The translations under genes and the position numbers were made by a program. This document shows positions 8,993-16,712 of a stretch of 64,000 nt of DNA, piece after piece. Under the pieces are notes generated by a model, which worked only from the letters and a program-made list of their open reading frames with translations, ran no database searches and was not told the DNA's origin. The DNA is from Acidobacteriota bacterium (GTDB lineage: Bacteria; Acidobacteriota; Blastocatellia; Pyrinomonadales; Pyrinomonadaceae): contig JADJWI010000003.1 in assembly GCA_016716435.1 (NCBI GenBank), positions 124,001 through 188,000 of the forward strand, in the 5' to 3' direction. How positions within the stretch are numbered: the stretch's first letter is position 1; each line of letters starts with the position of its first letter.

Positions 8993-9274
8993 ATGAAGTT
9001 TGATGAAAAAAGTGCCGTCGAGCGTTCCAAAAGGGACCTCGCCGAGCGCCTCGGCGTCGGCGAAAACGAGATCAGCGTTAAGAAGGTCGCCAGCACAGAG
9101 TTCCCAGATATGTCGCTCGGTGCCCCCGAAGATGGCGAGATGGCCGCACAGATGATCGCCACCGGTTGGAAGATCGGGCTTGCATCAAATGGCAAGGACT
9201 ACGAATATCGTGCGGACAAATATCAGCTCAGGCTGAAGGACTTTAAGGGCCGCAACCACGTCATCGTTTACTAA
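8993..9274 (+). CDS. Small conserved domain protein of unknown function
   Basis: Protein of 93 residues from the ATG at 8993, preceded by TTGAGG; a longer frame from 8894 would run through the paired GACTTAAGT boxes and is less likely. The pattern of a short helix (DLAERLGVGENEI) then VKKVASTEFPDMSLGAPEDG and GWKIGLASNGKDYEYRAD resembles a domain I recall from lipoprotein tails, with a W/F-PD-x-SLG-x-P-x-x-G motif and a closing YEYHTD-like strand. There is no signal peptide here, so it would be cytoplasmic. The subtilase gene begins 22 bases downstream. Function unknown. Confidence 0.65.
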   Translation: MKFDEKSAVERSKRDLAERLGVGENEISVKKVASTEFPDMSLGAPEDGEMAAQMIATGWKIGLASNGKDYEYRADKYQLRLKDFKGRNHVIVY

Positions 9275-9296
9275 TTTCCGTTCGGAGTAAAGCAGT

Positions 9297-10718
9297 ATGA
9301 ACCGCAATAATTTTCTTATCCACTTCGTCATCGCTCTCGTGCTTGTCACCCTCGCCGGCGTGCTCGGCCAGATGGACAGATGGCGTTCGAGCCTAAGGCC
9401 GGCAACATCGGAGACGCGCGACCTTGCCCGCAATAACGGCGAAGCCCGGCAGCAAGTTCGTGCCGACGGCGAACCCGAAGTGCTGGTGCGGTTCAAGCCG
9501 GGAGCTTCCCGAACCGAGATCGACCGACTCACGCGCCGGTTCAATGACCGCGTTGAGGATCGCATCGAATTCGTCCGCGGATTGAAATCGATCGATGACC
9601 TCGATAATGCAGACCCTGAAACGGTAGCGGCACAATATCGGGCGATGGCGGATCTTGTCGAATATGCCGAACCGAATTTCCGTATCGAAACCGAGCTCCC
9701 GGATTTTCGTCCCGTTGCCGAACGCAGCGATGAGGCTCCGGTAAATTCGCCGAACGATCCCTATTTCAATGATCAATGGGCGCTCTTTAACAATGGCGAG
9801 AATGGCGGCAAGTCGCGTGCGGACATCGATGCTCAAAAAGCCTGGGAGCTGACAAAGGGCAGCGAAGAGGTGGTCGTCGCGGTGCTCGATACAGGCGTTG
9901 ACTACACGCACCCGGACCTCGTTGCAAATATGTGGACGCGGCCGGATAATATTCCGCAATACTCGGACGCACAGCTCGGCACCTTCAACGACCGGTTTGG
10001 CTTTAACGCACAGAGCAACCTCGCCGACCCGATGGACGACAACGGCCACGGAACGCACTGTGCAGGTGTGATCGGAGCCGAAGGCAACAACGACCTCGGT
10101 ATCGCCGGCGTGAATTGGAACGTGCAGATAATGCCGCTCAAGTTTCTCGGCCGCGGCGGATTTGGCACGACCAAGGACGCGATCGAGGCGATCAACTACG
10201 CCATAGACCGCAAGCAGAACGGCGTGAACGTACGCGTCATCTCAGCAAGCTGGGGCTCGACGCAATATTCGAAAGCTCTTGAAGATGCGATCCGTGCCGC
10301 CGGCGAGAACGGCATTCTCTTCATCGCCGCTGCGGGCAACTCCTCGACCGACAACGACCGCCGCCCGCATTATCCCTCGAACTACGATCTGCCGAACGTG
10401 ATCAGCGTGGCCGCACTCGACCGCAACGATTCGCTCTCGTCGTTTTCAAATTACGGAGCAAAGACGGTCCACGTTGCCGCTCCGGGACGCGATATCGTCT
10501 CGACCTGGCTTAAGGAAGCGTTCCGCGAAGCATCTGGCACCTCAATGGCAACGCCGCACGTCGCTGGCATCGCAGGGCTGATGATTGCCGCCGAACCGGA
10601 AATCACGGTCGAAACACTTCGCAAGCGTCTGATCGCAGCTACTGACAAGCTTGAAACAGTCGACGGCAAGGTCGTCTCAGGCGGCCGCATAAATGCCGCA
10701 AAGGCACTCGCGAAGTAA
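9297..10718 (+). CDS. Secreted subtilisin-like serine protease (S8 family)
   Basis: Protein of 473 residues. An N-terminal signal/anchor segment (residues 5-25) precedes a propeptide-like region (PEVLVRFKPGA...YAEPNFR, about 58-125). The S8 catalytic domain has the Asp in VAVLDTGVDYTHPDL (near 197), the His in NGHGTHCAGVIGA (near 250), the Asn oxyanion region AAAGNSS and the Ser in SGTSMATPHVAG (near 414). The layout matches fervidolysin/thermitase-type proteases that self-process after export. It ends at a strong terminator. Substrate unknown. Confidence 0.93.
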   Translation: MNRNNFLIHFVIALVLVTLAGVLGQMDRWRSSLRPATSETRDLARNNGEARQQVRADGEPEVLVRFKPGASRTEIDRLTRRFNDRVEDRIEFVRGLKSIDDLDNADPETVAAQYRAMADLVEYAEPNFRIETELPDFRPVAERSDEAPVNSPNDPYFNDQWALFNNGENGGKSRADIDAQKAWELTKGSEEVVVAVLDTGVDYTHPDLVANMWTRPDNIPQYSDAQLGTFNDRFGFNAQSNLADPMDDNGHGTHCAGVIGAEGNNDLGIAGVNWNVQIMPLKFLGRGGFGTTKDAIEAINYAIDRKQNGVNVRVISASWGSTQYSKALEDAIRAAGENGILFIAAAGNSSTDNDRRPHYPSNYDLPNVISVAALDRNDSLSSFSNYGAKTVHVAAPGRDIVSTWLKEAFREASGTSMATPHVAGIAGLMIAAEPEITVETLRKRLIAATDKLETVDGKVVSGGRINAAKALAK

Positions 10719-10757
10719 AGCTCAACTATATCGGTCGGCAATCGACGATTTGGAGCA

Positions 10758-10796
10758 GGCCCCGTATCGGAAGATCCGGGGCCATTTAATTTTTTC
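10758..10796 (+). terminator. Intrinsic terminator of subtilase gene
   Basis: GGCCCC (10758-10763) pairs with GGGGCC (10778-10783), with inner pairing ATC/GAT around GGAA, followed by the T-rich tract ATTTAATTTTTT. It lies 40 bases past the subtilase stop. Confidence 0.88.
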
Positions 10797-10863
10797 GACA
10801 AGCTGCAAGTGTAAATTATTGTAAACAGGAGATTTATCCACGACATCAGTTATCTGTCCGGTT

Positions 10864-10880
10864 TTGGCACGCACCTTGCT
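10864..10880 (+). promoter_or_regulatory. Sigma-54 (RpoN) -24/-12 promoter
   Basis: TTGGCACGCACCTTGCT matches the RpoN consensus TGGCACG-N4-TTGCW at every key position, with the GG (10866-10867) and GC (10878-10879) elements separated by exactly 10 bases. The predicted start of transcription is near 10891, about 50 bases before the ATG of the secreted Arg/Asn/Asp-rich protein. It lies after the subtilase terminator, so that gene is likely controlled by an enhancer-binding activator. Confidence 0.75.
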
Positions 10881-10942
10881 TTTTTACACGGCGGGCAATG
10901 GCAGACCCATTGCGAGTTCAAAATAGGAGAGGTAAAGAAATA

Positions 10943-11566
10943 ATGTTTAAGAATCTTAAAGGGACCATAGCGATCGCCGCTTTTGCACTTGCTGTGATGG
11001 CTCTGCCAACGGTTGCTTCGGCACAGTGGCGTGACCGCGACCGCAATGATGATTATTACGGACGCGGCAACTACAACCGCAACATTCGCGGGACGCTTGA
11101 AAATCTCAAGAACCGTGCCCGCAACTTTGAGCGTACGACCAATCGGATCGAAGATCGCCGCGATGACCGCGATGACCGATGGGGCCGCAACGACCGTAAC
11201 AGGAACAACAGAGATGACCGCTGGGGCCGGAATGACCGTGGCAACTGGGGCGGCAACCGCAATGGGAATGTTGGGCGGCTTGAGAATCTTGCCGATCGCT
11301 TTAAGAAGGCAACGGACGACCTCCGCGACGACTACGGCAACGGCCGCAATTTGAACGGCAGCCGTGACGAGGCTCGCCGGGTTCTCGACCTCGGCCAGCA
11401 GATCGAGCAGGAAATGCGAAACGTCCGCGTCAATCGTCAGGCACAGAACGAATGGAACCGCATCCGCCGTGACCTCAACGTCGTCGCTCAGGTCTATGGA
11501 TACAATTACAACAACAGGGGCAACTTCCCGCGACGCAACACGGGCGGCTTCCCGTGGCCCTTCTAA
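10943..11566 (+). CDS. Secreted Arg/Asn/Asp-rich protein under sigma-54-type control
   Basis: Protein of 207 residues starting at the ATG at 10943 with AGGAGAGG upstream. The signal peptide is MFKNLKGTIAIAAFALAVMA...ASAQ. The mature part is hydrophilic and rich in Arg, Asn, Asp and Gly, with near repeats of DDRWGRNDR around residues 70-100. Two helical segments follow (VGRLENLADRFKKATDDL and RRVLDLGQQIEQEMRN). The C-terminus is Asn/Arg/Phe-rich. I recognise no family. The export signal and the RpoN-type promoter suggest an envelope or extracellular product made on demand; a nucleic-acid, polyanion or surface-binding role is only a guess. Confidence 0.8.
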   Translation: MFKNLKGTIAIAAFALAVMALPTVASAQWRDRDRNDDYYGRGNYNRNIRGTLENLKNRARNFERTTNRIEDRRDDRDDRWGRNDRNRNNRDDRWGRNDRGNWGGNRNGNVGRLENLADRFKKATDDLRDDYGNGRNLNGSRDEARRVLDLGQQIEQEMRNVRVNRQAQNEWNRIRRDLNVVAQVYGYNYNNRGNFPRRNTGGFPWPF

Positions 11567-11594
11567 CTAGCTGATCGCTCCCTTATTGATTACC

Positions 11595-11626
11595 AAGGCC
11601 GGACGTGTTAACGCGTTCGGCCTTTT
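11595..11626 (+). terminator. Intrinsic terminator after secreted RND-rich protein
   Basis: AAGGCCGGACG pairs with CGCGTTCGGCCTT around a short loop and is followed by TTTTTG. It isolates the sigma-54-driven gene from rsmI, so rsmI needs its own promoter or read-through. Confidence 0.85.
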
Positions 11627-11651
11627 TGTATTAAAGTGGCTTGAGAAGCGA

Positions 11652-12485
11652 ATGGCAGGCGTTCTTTATATAGTTCCGACACCGATCGGCAATCTCGGCG
11701 ACCTCTCGCCGCGTGCCGAGGAAACCCTGCGCTTGGCCGACGTCGTCGCCTGCGAAGATACCCGCCACACTCAAAAGCTCCTGAACCATTTCGGCATCAA
11801 GGTTGAGCTCGTCAGCTACCACGAACACAATGAACAACAGCGGGCCGCCGAGCTCATCCGCAAGCTTGAAAGCGGGCTCTCGGTCGCGCTCGTCTCGGAT
11901 GCGGGCACACCGGCGATCAGCGACCCCGGTGTGCCCCTTGTCCGTGCTGCTCATGAAGCGGGCATAAAGGTGATCTCGTTGCCCGGGCCGTCTGCATTGA
12001 TTGCGGCCGCGGCGGCCTCGGGGCTTGGGACGGATTCGATATTTTTCGGCGGTTTTCTTCCCTCGCGGCCCGGCCAGCGGCGCAAACGGCTCCGCGAATG
12101 TGCGGAAATTCCGGCAACTCTCGTCTTTTACGAATCTCCGCACAGGATCGCCGCGAGCCTTGCAGACTGCCTTGCCGTGCTCGGCGACAGGCAGGCTTCG
12201 ATCTCCCGCGAACTCTCAAAGATCCACGAAGAGACCCTCACCGGAAAAATTAGTCAGCTCATCACAATAATTGATGCAAAAGCTAAAGGCGAATTCGTTC
12301 TAGTTATTGACCGGGGAACATCTGAGGCGGCAATCGCCGATAAAGACACCCCGGATTTGAAAGAACGGGTCAGAGCACTTGAGGCAGAAGGGATGACATC
12401 CCGCGAAGCCTTAAAGAAAGCGGCGAAGGAACTCGGGCTTGCCCGGTCCGAAGCCTACAGGCTTTTGCATATCGACGGCGAATAG
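11652..12485 (+). CDS. rsmI: 16S rRNA 2'-O-methyltransferase RsmI
   Basis: Protein of 277 residues that 2'-O-methylates C1402 of 16S rRNA with SAM. It has the tetrapyrrole-methylase fold: VPTPIGNLGDLSPRAEETL at the N-terminus, CEDTRHTQKLL, SDAGTPAISDPG and FYESPHRI are the RsmI signatures. The C-terminal segment (SREALKKAAKELG) is the usual helical tail. The start at 11652 has GAGAAG upstream and matches the family N-terminus; the frame open from 11586 begins inside the preceding terminator hairpin and is rejected. Confidence 0.95.
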   Translation: MAGVLYIVPTPIGNLGDLSPRAEETLRLADVVACEDTRHTQKLLNHFGIKVELVSYHEHNEQQRAAELIRKLESGLSVALVSDAGTPAISDPGVPLVRAAHEAGIKVISLPGPSALIAAAAASGLGTDSIFFGGFLPSRPGQRRKRLRECAEIPATLVFYESPHRIAASLADCLAVLGDRQASISRELSKIHEETLTGKISQLITIIDAKAKGEFVLVIDRGTSEAAIADKDTPDLKERVRALEAEGMTSREALKKAAKELGLARSEAYRLLHIDGE

Positions 12486-12510
12486 CCCGAACGCTCACCC
12501 CAAACTTTTT

Positions 12511-12545
12511 TTGCAAAGGACCGCAGGTCCGCAAGCAACTTTTTC
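12511..12545 (+). terminator. Probable weak terminator after rsmI
   Basis: GGACC-GCA-GGTCC (12518-12530), flanked by partly pairing TTGC/GCAA, is followed within nine bases by TTTTTCC. The T-tract is offset from the stem, so efficiency is uncertain. Confidence 0.45.
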
Positions 12546-12612
12546 CGAAGATTAGGATTCTGAGAAGCGCAAGATAGCGAAGAACCAATTGATAGCCGAG
12601 GTACGAAAGATC

Positions 12613-13851
12613 ATGCTTAGATCACGCTTAGCATTAGCCGCATCCGCCGCCGTGGCGGTAGTTTCCATCCTGACAGCTCCCTTGAGCGTAGAGGCCCGCC
12701 GCTGCGGCGAAGAGCCGCCGAAGACGCTGCTCGCCCTTTACCGCGAAAGCGCCGAGATACATATCGCAAAGCTCGATCGGCAGATCGAGACCGGTATCAT
12801 CGAAGAGGGCGAAAGCTATCGTGTTATGGGCATCCAGCGGCAGTTTTCCATCTCAACGACGCTGAAGGGCGAGACCCGCAAGTTCATCGCCATTGACGAC
12901 CAGGAATATCGCTACACCGGGCAAGAGGCGGAGCCGGTAGAGGAAGGGCCGGATGAGCACGTGGTCGGCACCAAGGTCGGCGATACCGTGATGCTCTTCG
13001 TCAAACCGAGCGAGGAAGACAATACTAAGCTGGTGCTATCGCATTACCGCGATGCGGAAAAGAAGCTTGAGGCCGAAGAGATGTCCGCCTATGAAAAGAT
13101 GGTCGGCAGCCTCAATAGCCTCCACACCAATGGCACACCGACGGACGACGCCGTTATCGGCTGGCTTATGTCGGTCGCACGCGATCCGCTTACGAGATGG
13201 GAAGGCGTCGCCGAGCTTCTGACCTCGGTCGAATACGGTGAGTATCGCCAGGAGCGGCTTAACTACCTTAAGGAACAAAAGGCAAAGCCGGAAGGGCTTG
13301 AAGAATGGGAAGCCGAGGAGCTGAAGGAACTCGCTGAAGACTCGAGAGAATATGGCAGTGCGAGGCTCGCGACCCGGTTGACCGCAGCACAGAAAGAAGA
13401 GCTTCTCGCCTTGGCCCTTGAGGTCGAACCAAAGCCGGCCGAGGGCGATGCCAAATATCCGGAAATGAGCGAAGGCGACCGGATGCTGATGGAACTCGTT
13501 TCGCGGTGGGGCGATTCGCGGCTGGTCGCCAAGATGGCCGATTCGCTTCGCGGCAACATTGAGCCTTATCAGGCTTCGCTGATGATGGAAAAGATCGTCC
13601 GCATCATCGATGACGCCGATGCACGAAAGATCGCCGAGCGATATTCCGGCGTGTTCTATATGGACACCGATGAGGCCATTACGGCCGAGCGTGCCGGAGA
13701 AATGGAGCTTACCGCCGAAGAAAGCGGTATATTCCCGAACGCGGAAAACAAGAACCCGGCCGCGGTCAAGACCTTCGGCCAGCTTCGCGATGAACTGATA
13801 GGACGCTTCGTCTCGCGTGTCGAGGTTGTGCTTACTACGGCGGCTAAGTAG
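12613..13851 (+). CDS. Secreted protein of unknown function
   Basis: Protein of 412 residues from the ATG at 12613 (a TTG at 12589 is possible). Signal peptide MLRSRLALAASAAVAVVSIL ending near SVEA, then RRCGEEPPKTLLALYRESAEIHIAKLD, which looks like the beta-strand module of proteins that read NAEIVFVGK-like motifs. The rest is charged and largely helical, rich in Glu and Lys, with repeated LTAEE/LTAAQKEELLALAL patterns. I recognise no catalytic motif. It ends at a strong bidirectional terminator. Confidence 0.8.
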   Translation: MLRSRLALAASAAVAVVSILTAPLSVEARRCGEEPPKTLLALYRESAEIHIAKLDRQIETGIIEEGESYRVMGIQRQFSISTTLKGETRKFIAIDDQEYRYTGQEAEPVEEGPDEHVVGTKVGDTVMLFVKPSEEDNTKLVLSHYRDAEKKLEAEEMSAYEKMVGSLNSLHTNGTPTDDAVIGWLMSVARDPLTRWEGVAELLTSVEYGEYRQERLNYLKEQKAKPEGLEEWEAEELKELAEDSREYGSARLATRLTAAQKEELLALALEVEPKPAEGDAKYPEMSEGDRMLMELVSRWGDSRLVAKMADSLRGNIEPYQASLMMEKIVRIIDDADARKIAERYSGVFYMDTDEAITAERAGEMELTAEESGIFPNAENKNPAAVKTFGQLRDELIGRFVSRVEVVLTTAAK

Positions 13852-13867
13852 ATGCCGCTAAACAGAC

Positions 13868-13901
13868 AAAAAGGGGAAGGCTTCCGGCCTTCCCCTTTTT
13901 A
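13868..13901. terminator. Bidirectional intrinsic terminator
   Basis: AAAAAGGGGAAGGC / GCCTTCCCCTTTTT, a perfect 14-bp stem around TTCCGG-type loop bases. It lies between two converging genes and carries T-tracts on both strands, so it serves both the 12613 gene and the M28 peptidase gene. Confidence 0.92.
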
Positions 13902-13902
13902 T

Positions 13903-15537
13903 TTATCGGCTACGGAGTTCCGGCGGCAGTTCTTTATCAACCTTTGGCCGTTCTCGCATGTCGGTCAATTCCCACATCGTCAAAAAGATCGTTCGCGTTA
14001 TCTTTTCATACTTAGCGTAATCGATCTTGTCCGGGTGGTCGCCGGGCTGGTGATAGTCTTCGTGAACACCGGTGAACCAAAAAGCGATCGGGATCCCATT
14101 GACCGCGTAGTGGAAGTGGTCTGAGCGGAAAAAGAAGCGGTTCGTGTCCTTTGGATCGTCATACTTGTAGTTGTAGTCAAGCTTCAGAAACGCATCGTTC
14201 GTGCCCTTGGTTATGGATCCAAGCGTCGAGCTCATCATCTCAGAGCCGATGACATAAACCTCATTCGGGCCCGAAAGGTCCTTGTTTCGCGGGTTCGTAT
14301 CGTCGGCCTTCTTGCTTCGGCCGATCATGTCGATATTGAGCTGGGCGATGACCTGCTTGATATCGACGGTCGGGAACTTGTTGAAATATTCGGCTCCCCA
14401 GAGCCCCTTCTCTTCACCCGCGTGCCAGACAAAAAGCACCGAACGCTTAGGCCGCACCTTTGAAACGGCTAACGCCTCGGCCATCGCGAGAAGTGCGACC
14501 GTGCCCGAGCCGTCATCATCGGCCCCGTTCCAGATCTTATCCTCGCCCGGCGCGTTCGGGTTGGTCCCGACGTGGTCGTAGTGGGCTCCGACGGCAACCA
14601 TCTCATTCTTTAGCACAGGATCGCCGCCTTCCCAGAGGGCGACAACGTTCTGCGTCATTCGGGTTTCCTGCTTAGCGGCAACCGAGATCTCGGCGGTCTT
14701 GCTTATTGCAAAAGCGGTCTTTGAATCGCGCGTTCCGGACTGGCCCGCGAGCACCTCGGCACCGGTCGCACCCGAGACGAGCAGGACAGGCATCGCTTGG
14801 GCCGCGGCCGGCGCGTCTCTTAAACCTTCGATATATGAACTTCCGCGGGAAAGGAAGTTCCGAACCTGTCCCCAAGCAGCATCGACCTGCGGCGAGCCTA
14901 TCATGATGATGCCTTTCGCCCCATTCGCGTTGGCATGTGTGACCGGGTCGGCCCAGTCCGTGCCTTTTGTTCCGGTCAGGTCTGCAGCCGTGACACCGGC
15001 GGGCATTCGCGTCAACGTGTTCTGGGCCGGAAATCCCGGTTCGTAAAGCACGACGATCTTGTCACGAACATCGACGCCCGCGTAAGCATCCACGCCTTTC
15101 GACTTGACCACCCAACCGTGGCCCGCAAAGACCATTTCGCCCGAGATGGAACTATTCCCGCCGAAGCGGAAGAAGTCGTCATTGAGCTTGAACGATCGTT
15201 CGCCGATCTTGAGCCGTGTCGCTTCGGCGTCGATGGACTCGGTCTTGAGTGTCATCTTCTGGAAGAAGGTGCCGTTATCGCCGGCGGGCTTAAAGCCCCA
15301 ACGCGAGAGGTTCATCTTCAGGAACTCGGCCGTTACGTCGAGGCCCTGCGAGGGCGTATCGCGGCCGGCCATCGCATCGGACGCGACAAAGTGCAGCCAG
15401 TTGCTGAGCTTATCGGCGGTGATGGTCTCGGCGATGCGACGTTCGGCCGGAGTTACCCGGACCGGAGCCTGGGCCAAGGCAATGCTCGGCGCCAGAAGGC
15501 TGATGAACATCAAAAGGGCAAATAGGTTTTTTCTCAT
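13903..15537 (-). CDS. Secreted M28 family zinc aminopeptidase with PA domain
   Basis: Protein of 544 residues from an ATG with GGAGA upstream. The signal peptide is MRKNLFALLMFISLLAPSIALA. A protease-associated (PA) insert (AYAGVDVRDKIVVLYEPG) lies around residues 130-300. The M28 di-zinc core follows: His in VGAHYDHVG, Asp in GADDDGSGTVALL, catalytic Glu in HAGEEKGLWGAEYF, Asp in LNIDMIGRS and the last His in GVHEDYHQPGDHPDKI. All metal ligands are present. It should release N-terminal amino acids from peptides outside the cytoplasm. Confidence 0.93.
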   Translation of the reverse strand: MRKNLFALLMFISLLAPSIALAQAPVRVTPAERRIAETITADKLSNWLHFVASDAMAGRDTPSQGLDVTAEFLKMNLSRWGFKPAGDNGTFFQKMTLKTESIDAEATRLKIGERSFKLNDDFFRFGGNSSISGEMVFAGHGWVVKSKGVDAYAGVDVRDKIVVLYEPGFPAQNTLTRMPAGVTAADLTGTKGTDWADPVTHANANGAKGIIMIGSPQVDAAWGQVRNFLSRGSSYIEGLRDAPAAAQAMPVLLVSGATGAEVLAGQSGTRDSKTAFAISKTAEISVAAKQETRMTQNVVALWEGGDPVLKNEMVAVGAHYDHVGTNPNAPGEDKIWNGADDDGSGTVALLAMAEALAVSKVRPKRSVLFVWHAGEEKGLWGAEYFNKFPTVDIKQVIAQLNIDMIGRSKKADDTNPRNKDLSGPNEVYVIGSEMMSSTLGSITKGTNDAFLKLDYNYKYDDPKDTNRFFFRSDHFHYAVNGIPIAFWFTGVHEDYHQPGDHPDKIDYAKYEKITRTIFLTMWELTDMRERPKVDKELPPELRSR

Positions 15538-15605
15538 TATCTCTCCAATGAACAAAAGGTTAGCTGATGTTGTAGATACGAAAAGCGGGCCTGGCAAGTT
15601 TCGGT

Positions 15606-16403
15606 TCAGCTGCCGATAATCGCGATCTTGTGTTTATCGGCGAGCTTTATCATTTCTTCGCGGTCGAAAATGAGCGTCTTGCCGGCGGTGACGGAAAGGC
15701 AGGTCACACCAGCGGCGATCATCGTTTCAACGGTGGGGACGCCGACGACCGGGACGTCGAACCGCATATCCTGATCGGGCTTGGCGACCTTGATGACCGT
15801 TAGCTTGCTGTTTGCGAGCTCGCCCGCCCGCAGAATGGTCGCGTCAGTTCCCTCCATCGCTTCGATCGCGACGCAGGCCTTCGCCCGGACGACGATCGTC
15901 TGCCCGAGGTCGAGCCTCGCGATCTCAGACGCGATGTGGAGGCCGTATTCGATATTCTCCCGCTCGGTCTCGTTCGGGGTGCGTTTGGTGAGCGGGCCGC
16001 TCGGAGCGAGTTGGTCCTTGATGAAATGTGTCGAGTCGATCAGCTCGATGCCTTCCTTTGCCATTTCGTCCGCGATGCCGCCGATGAGCGCATCGGTATT
16101 TCGCTTCGGCAAGTTCCAGAGCATCTTGAGCATTCTAACGTCCGGCAGCGAGCCCGAGAAGATCTGCACGTGCTTGACCTGTCCGGCCATTATCGCCCGG
16201 CCGACGCCTTCGCGTTTGAAAAAGTCGATCATCCTGCCCAGTTGGCCGATGCCGACCCACGTCACTTTATCGGCGACCTCGTCGATCCGTGGATCGGTCT
16301 CTTCTTTGATGGCGACAACGGAAAGCGAAGCCCCGGCCCGCCGAGCTCCCTCGACGACCAAAAACGGAAACTGCCCATTGCCCGCGATTAGGCCGTATTT
16401 CAT
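15606..16403 (-). CDS. lpxI: UDP-2,3-diacylglucosamine pyrophosphatase LpxI
   Basis: Protein of 265 residues. The N-terminus KYGLIAGNGQFPFLVVEGARR and the core GQVKHVQIFSG and DSTHFIKDQLAP match the LpxI (DUF1009) family, which hydrolyses UDP-2,3-diacylglucosamine to lipid X in lipid A synthesis. It replaces LpxH. The start at 16403 matches the family N-terminus; the ATG at 16445 would add 14 residues. Together with the Kdo transferase at 52.5 kb it shows that the cell makes lipid A-based LPS. Confidence 0.93.
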   Translation of the reverse strand: MKYGLIAGNGQFPFLVVEGARRAGASLSVVAIKEETDPRIDEVADKVTWVGIGQLGRMIDFFKREGVGRAIMAGQVKHVQIFSGSLPDVRMLKMLWNLPKRNTDALIGGIADEMAKEGIELIDSTHFIKDQLAPSGPLTKRTPNETERENIEYGLHIASEIARLDLGQTIVVRAKACVAIEAMEGTDATILRAGELANSKLTVIKVAKPDQDMRFDVPVVGVPTVETMIAAGVTCLSVTAGKTLIFDREEMIKLADKHKIAIIGS

Positions 16404-16712
16404 ATCGTCGGTTCGTCGGTCTGTATGCTTCTTAATGTCATACATTGAATCTCGTTCTTTCGCCGAGCGGCGAAGCTCTGCTTCGCCGGGATGCTTGCCA
16501 CCATCCGCGGCTATGCCGCCATTCAAACGAGCGGCACAGCCGCAACAATGGTGCACCTAGATGGAAAAGCAGAGCTTTTCCACTCGGCGAATTTCTCAGA
16601 TGCAAAACGTCATTCCAGAACTCTGCCAGATAATTCTAGTTCACACCCTCTTAAAGCGGAAAACGCGGCCCGGTGTGGACCGCGTTCGCCGTTCTTTTAT
16701 CTCGGCCGAGGG
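16404..16712. repeat. Intergenic spacer with three short-loop hairpins
   Basis: This 309-bp gap between lpxI and the M16 gene holds no convincing gene. GGCGAAGC-TCT-GCTTCGCC (16469-16487) and GGAAAAGC-AGA-GCTTTTCC (16563-16581) are 8-bp stems with 3-base loops, both ending in AAGC/GCTT. GCGGC-ACA-GCCGC lies between them. They look like small REP-type hairpins. The rest holds the M16 terminator. Confidence 0.5.
16655..16686 (-). terminator. Probable terminator of M16 peptidase gene
   Basis: AACGCGG (16662-16668) pairs with CCGCGTT (16680-16686). On the minus strand the stem is followed by TTTTCCGCTTTAA. It lies 27 bases past the M16 stop. Confidence 0.6.

Noticed and set aside
11586..11651. 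Earlier start for RsmI
   Set aside because: The added codons come from a transcription terminator hairpin; the family N-terminus begins at 11652.
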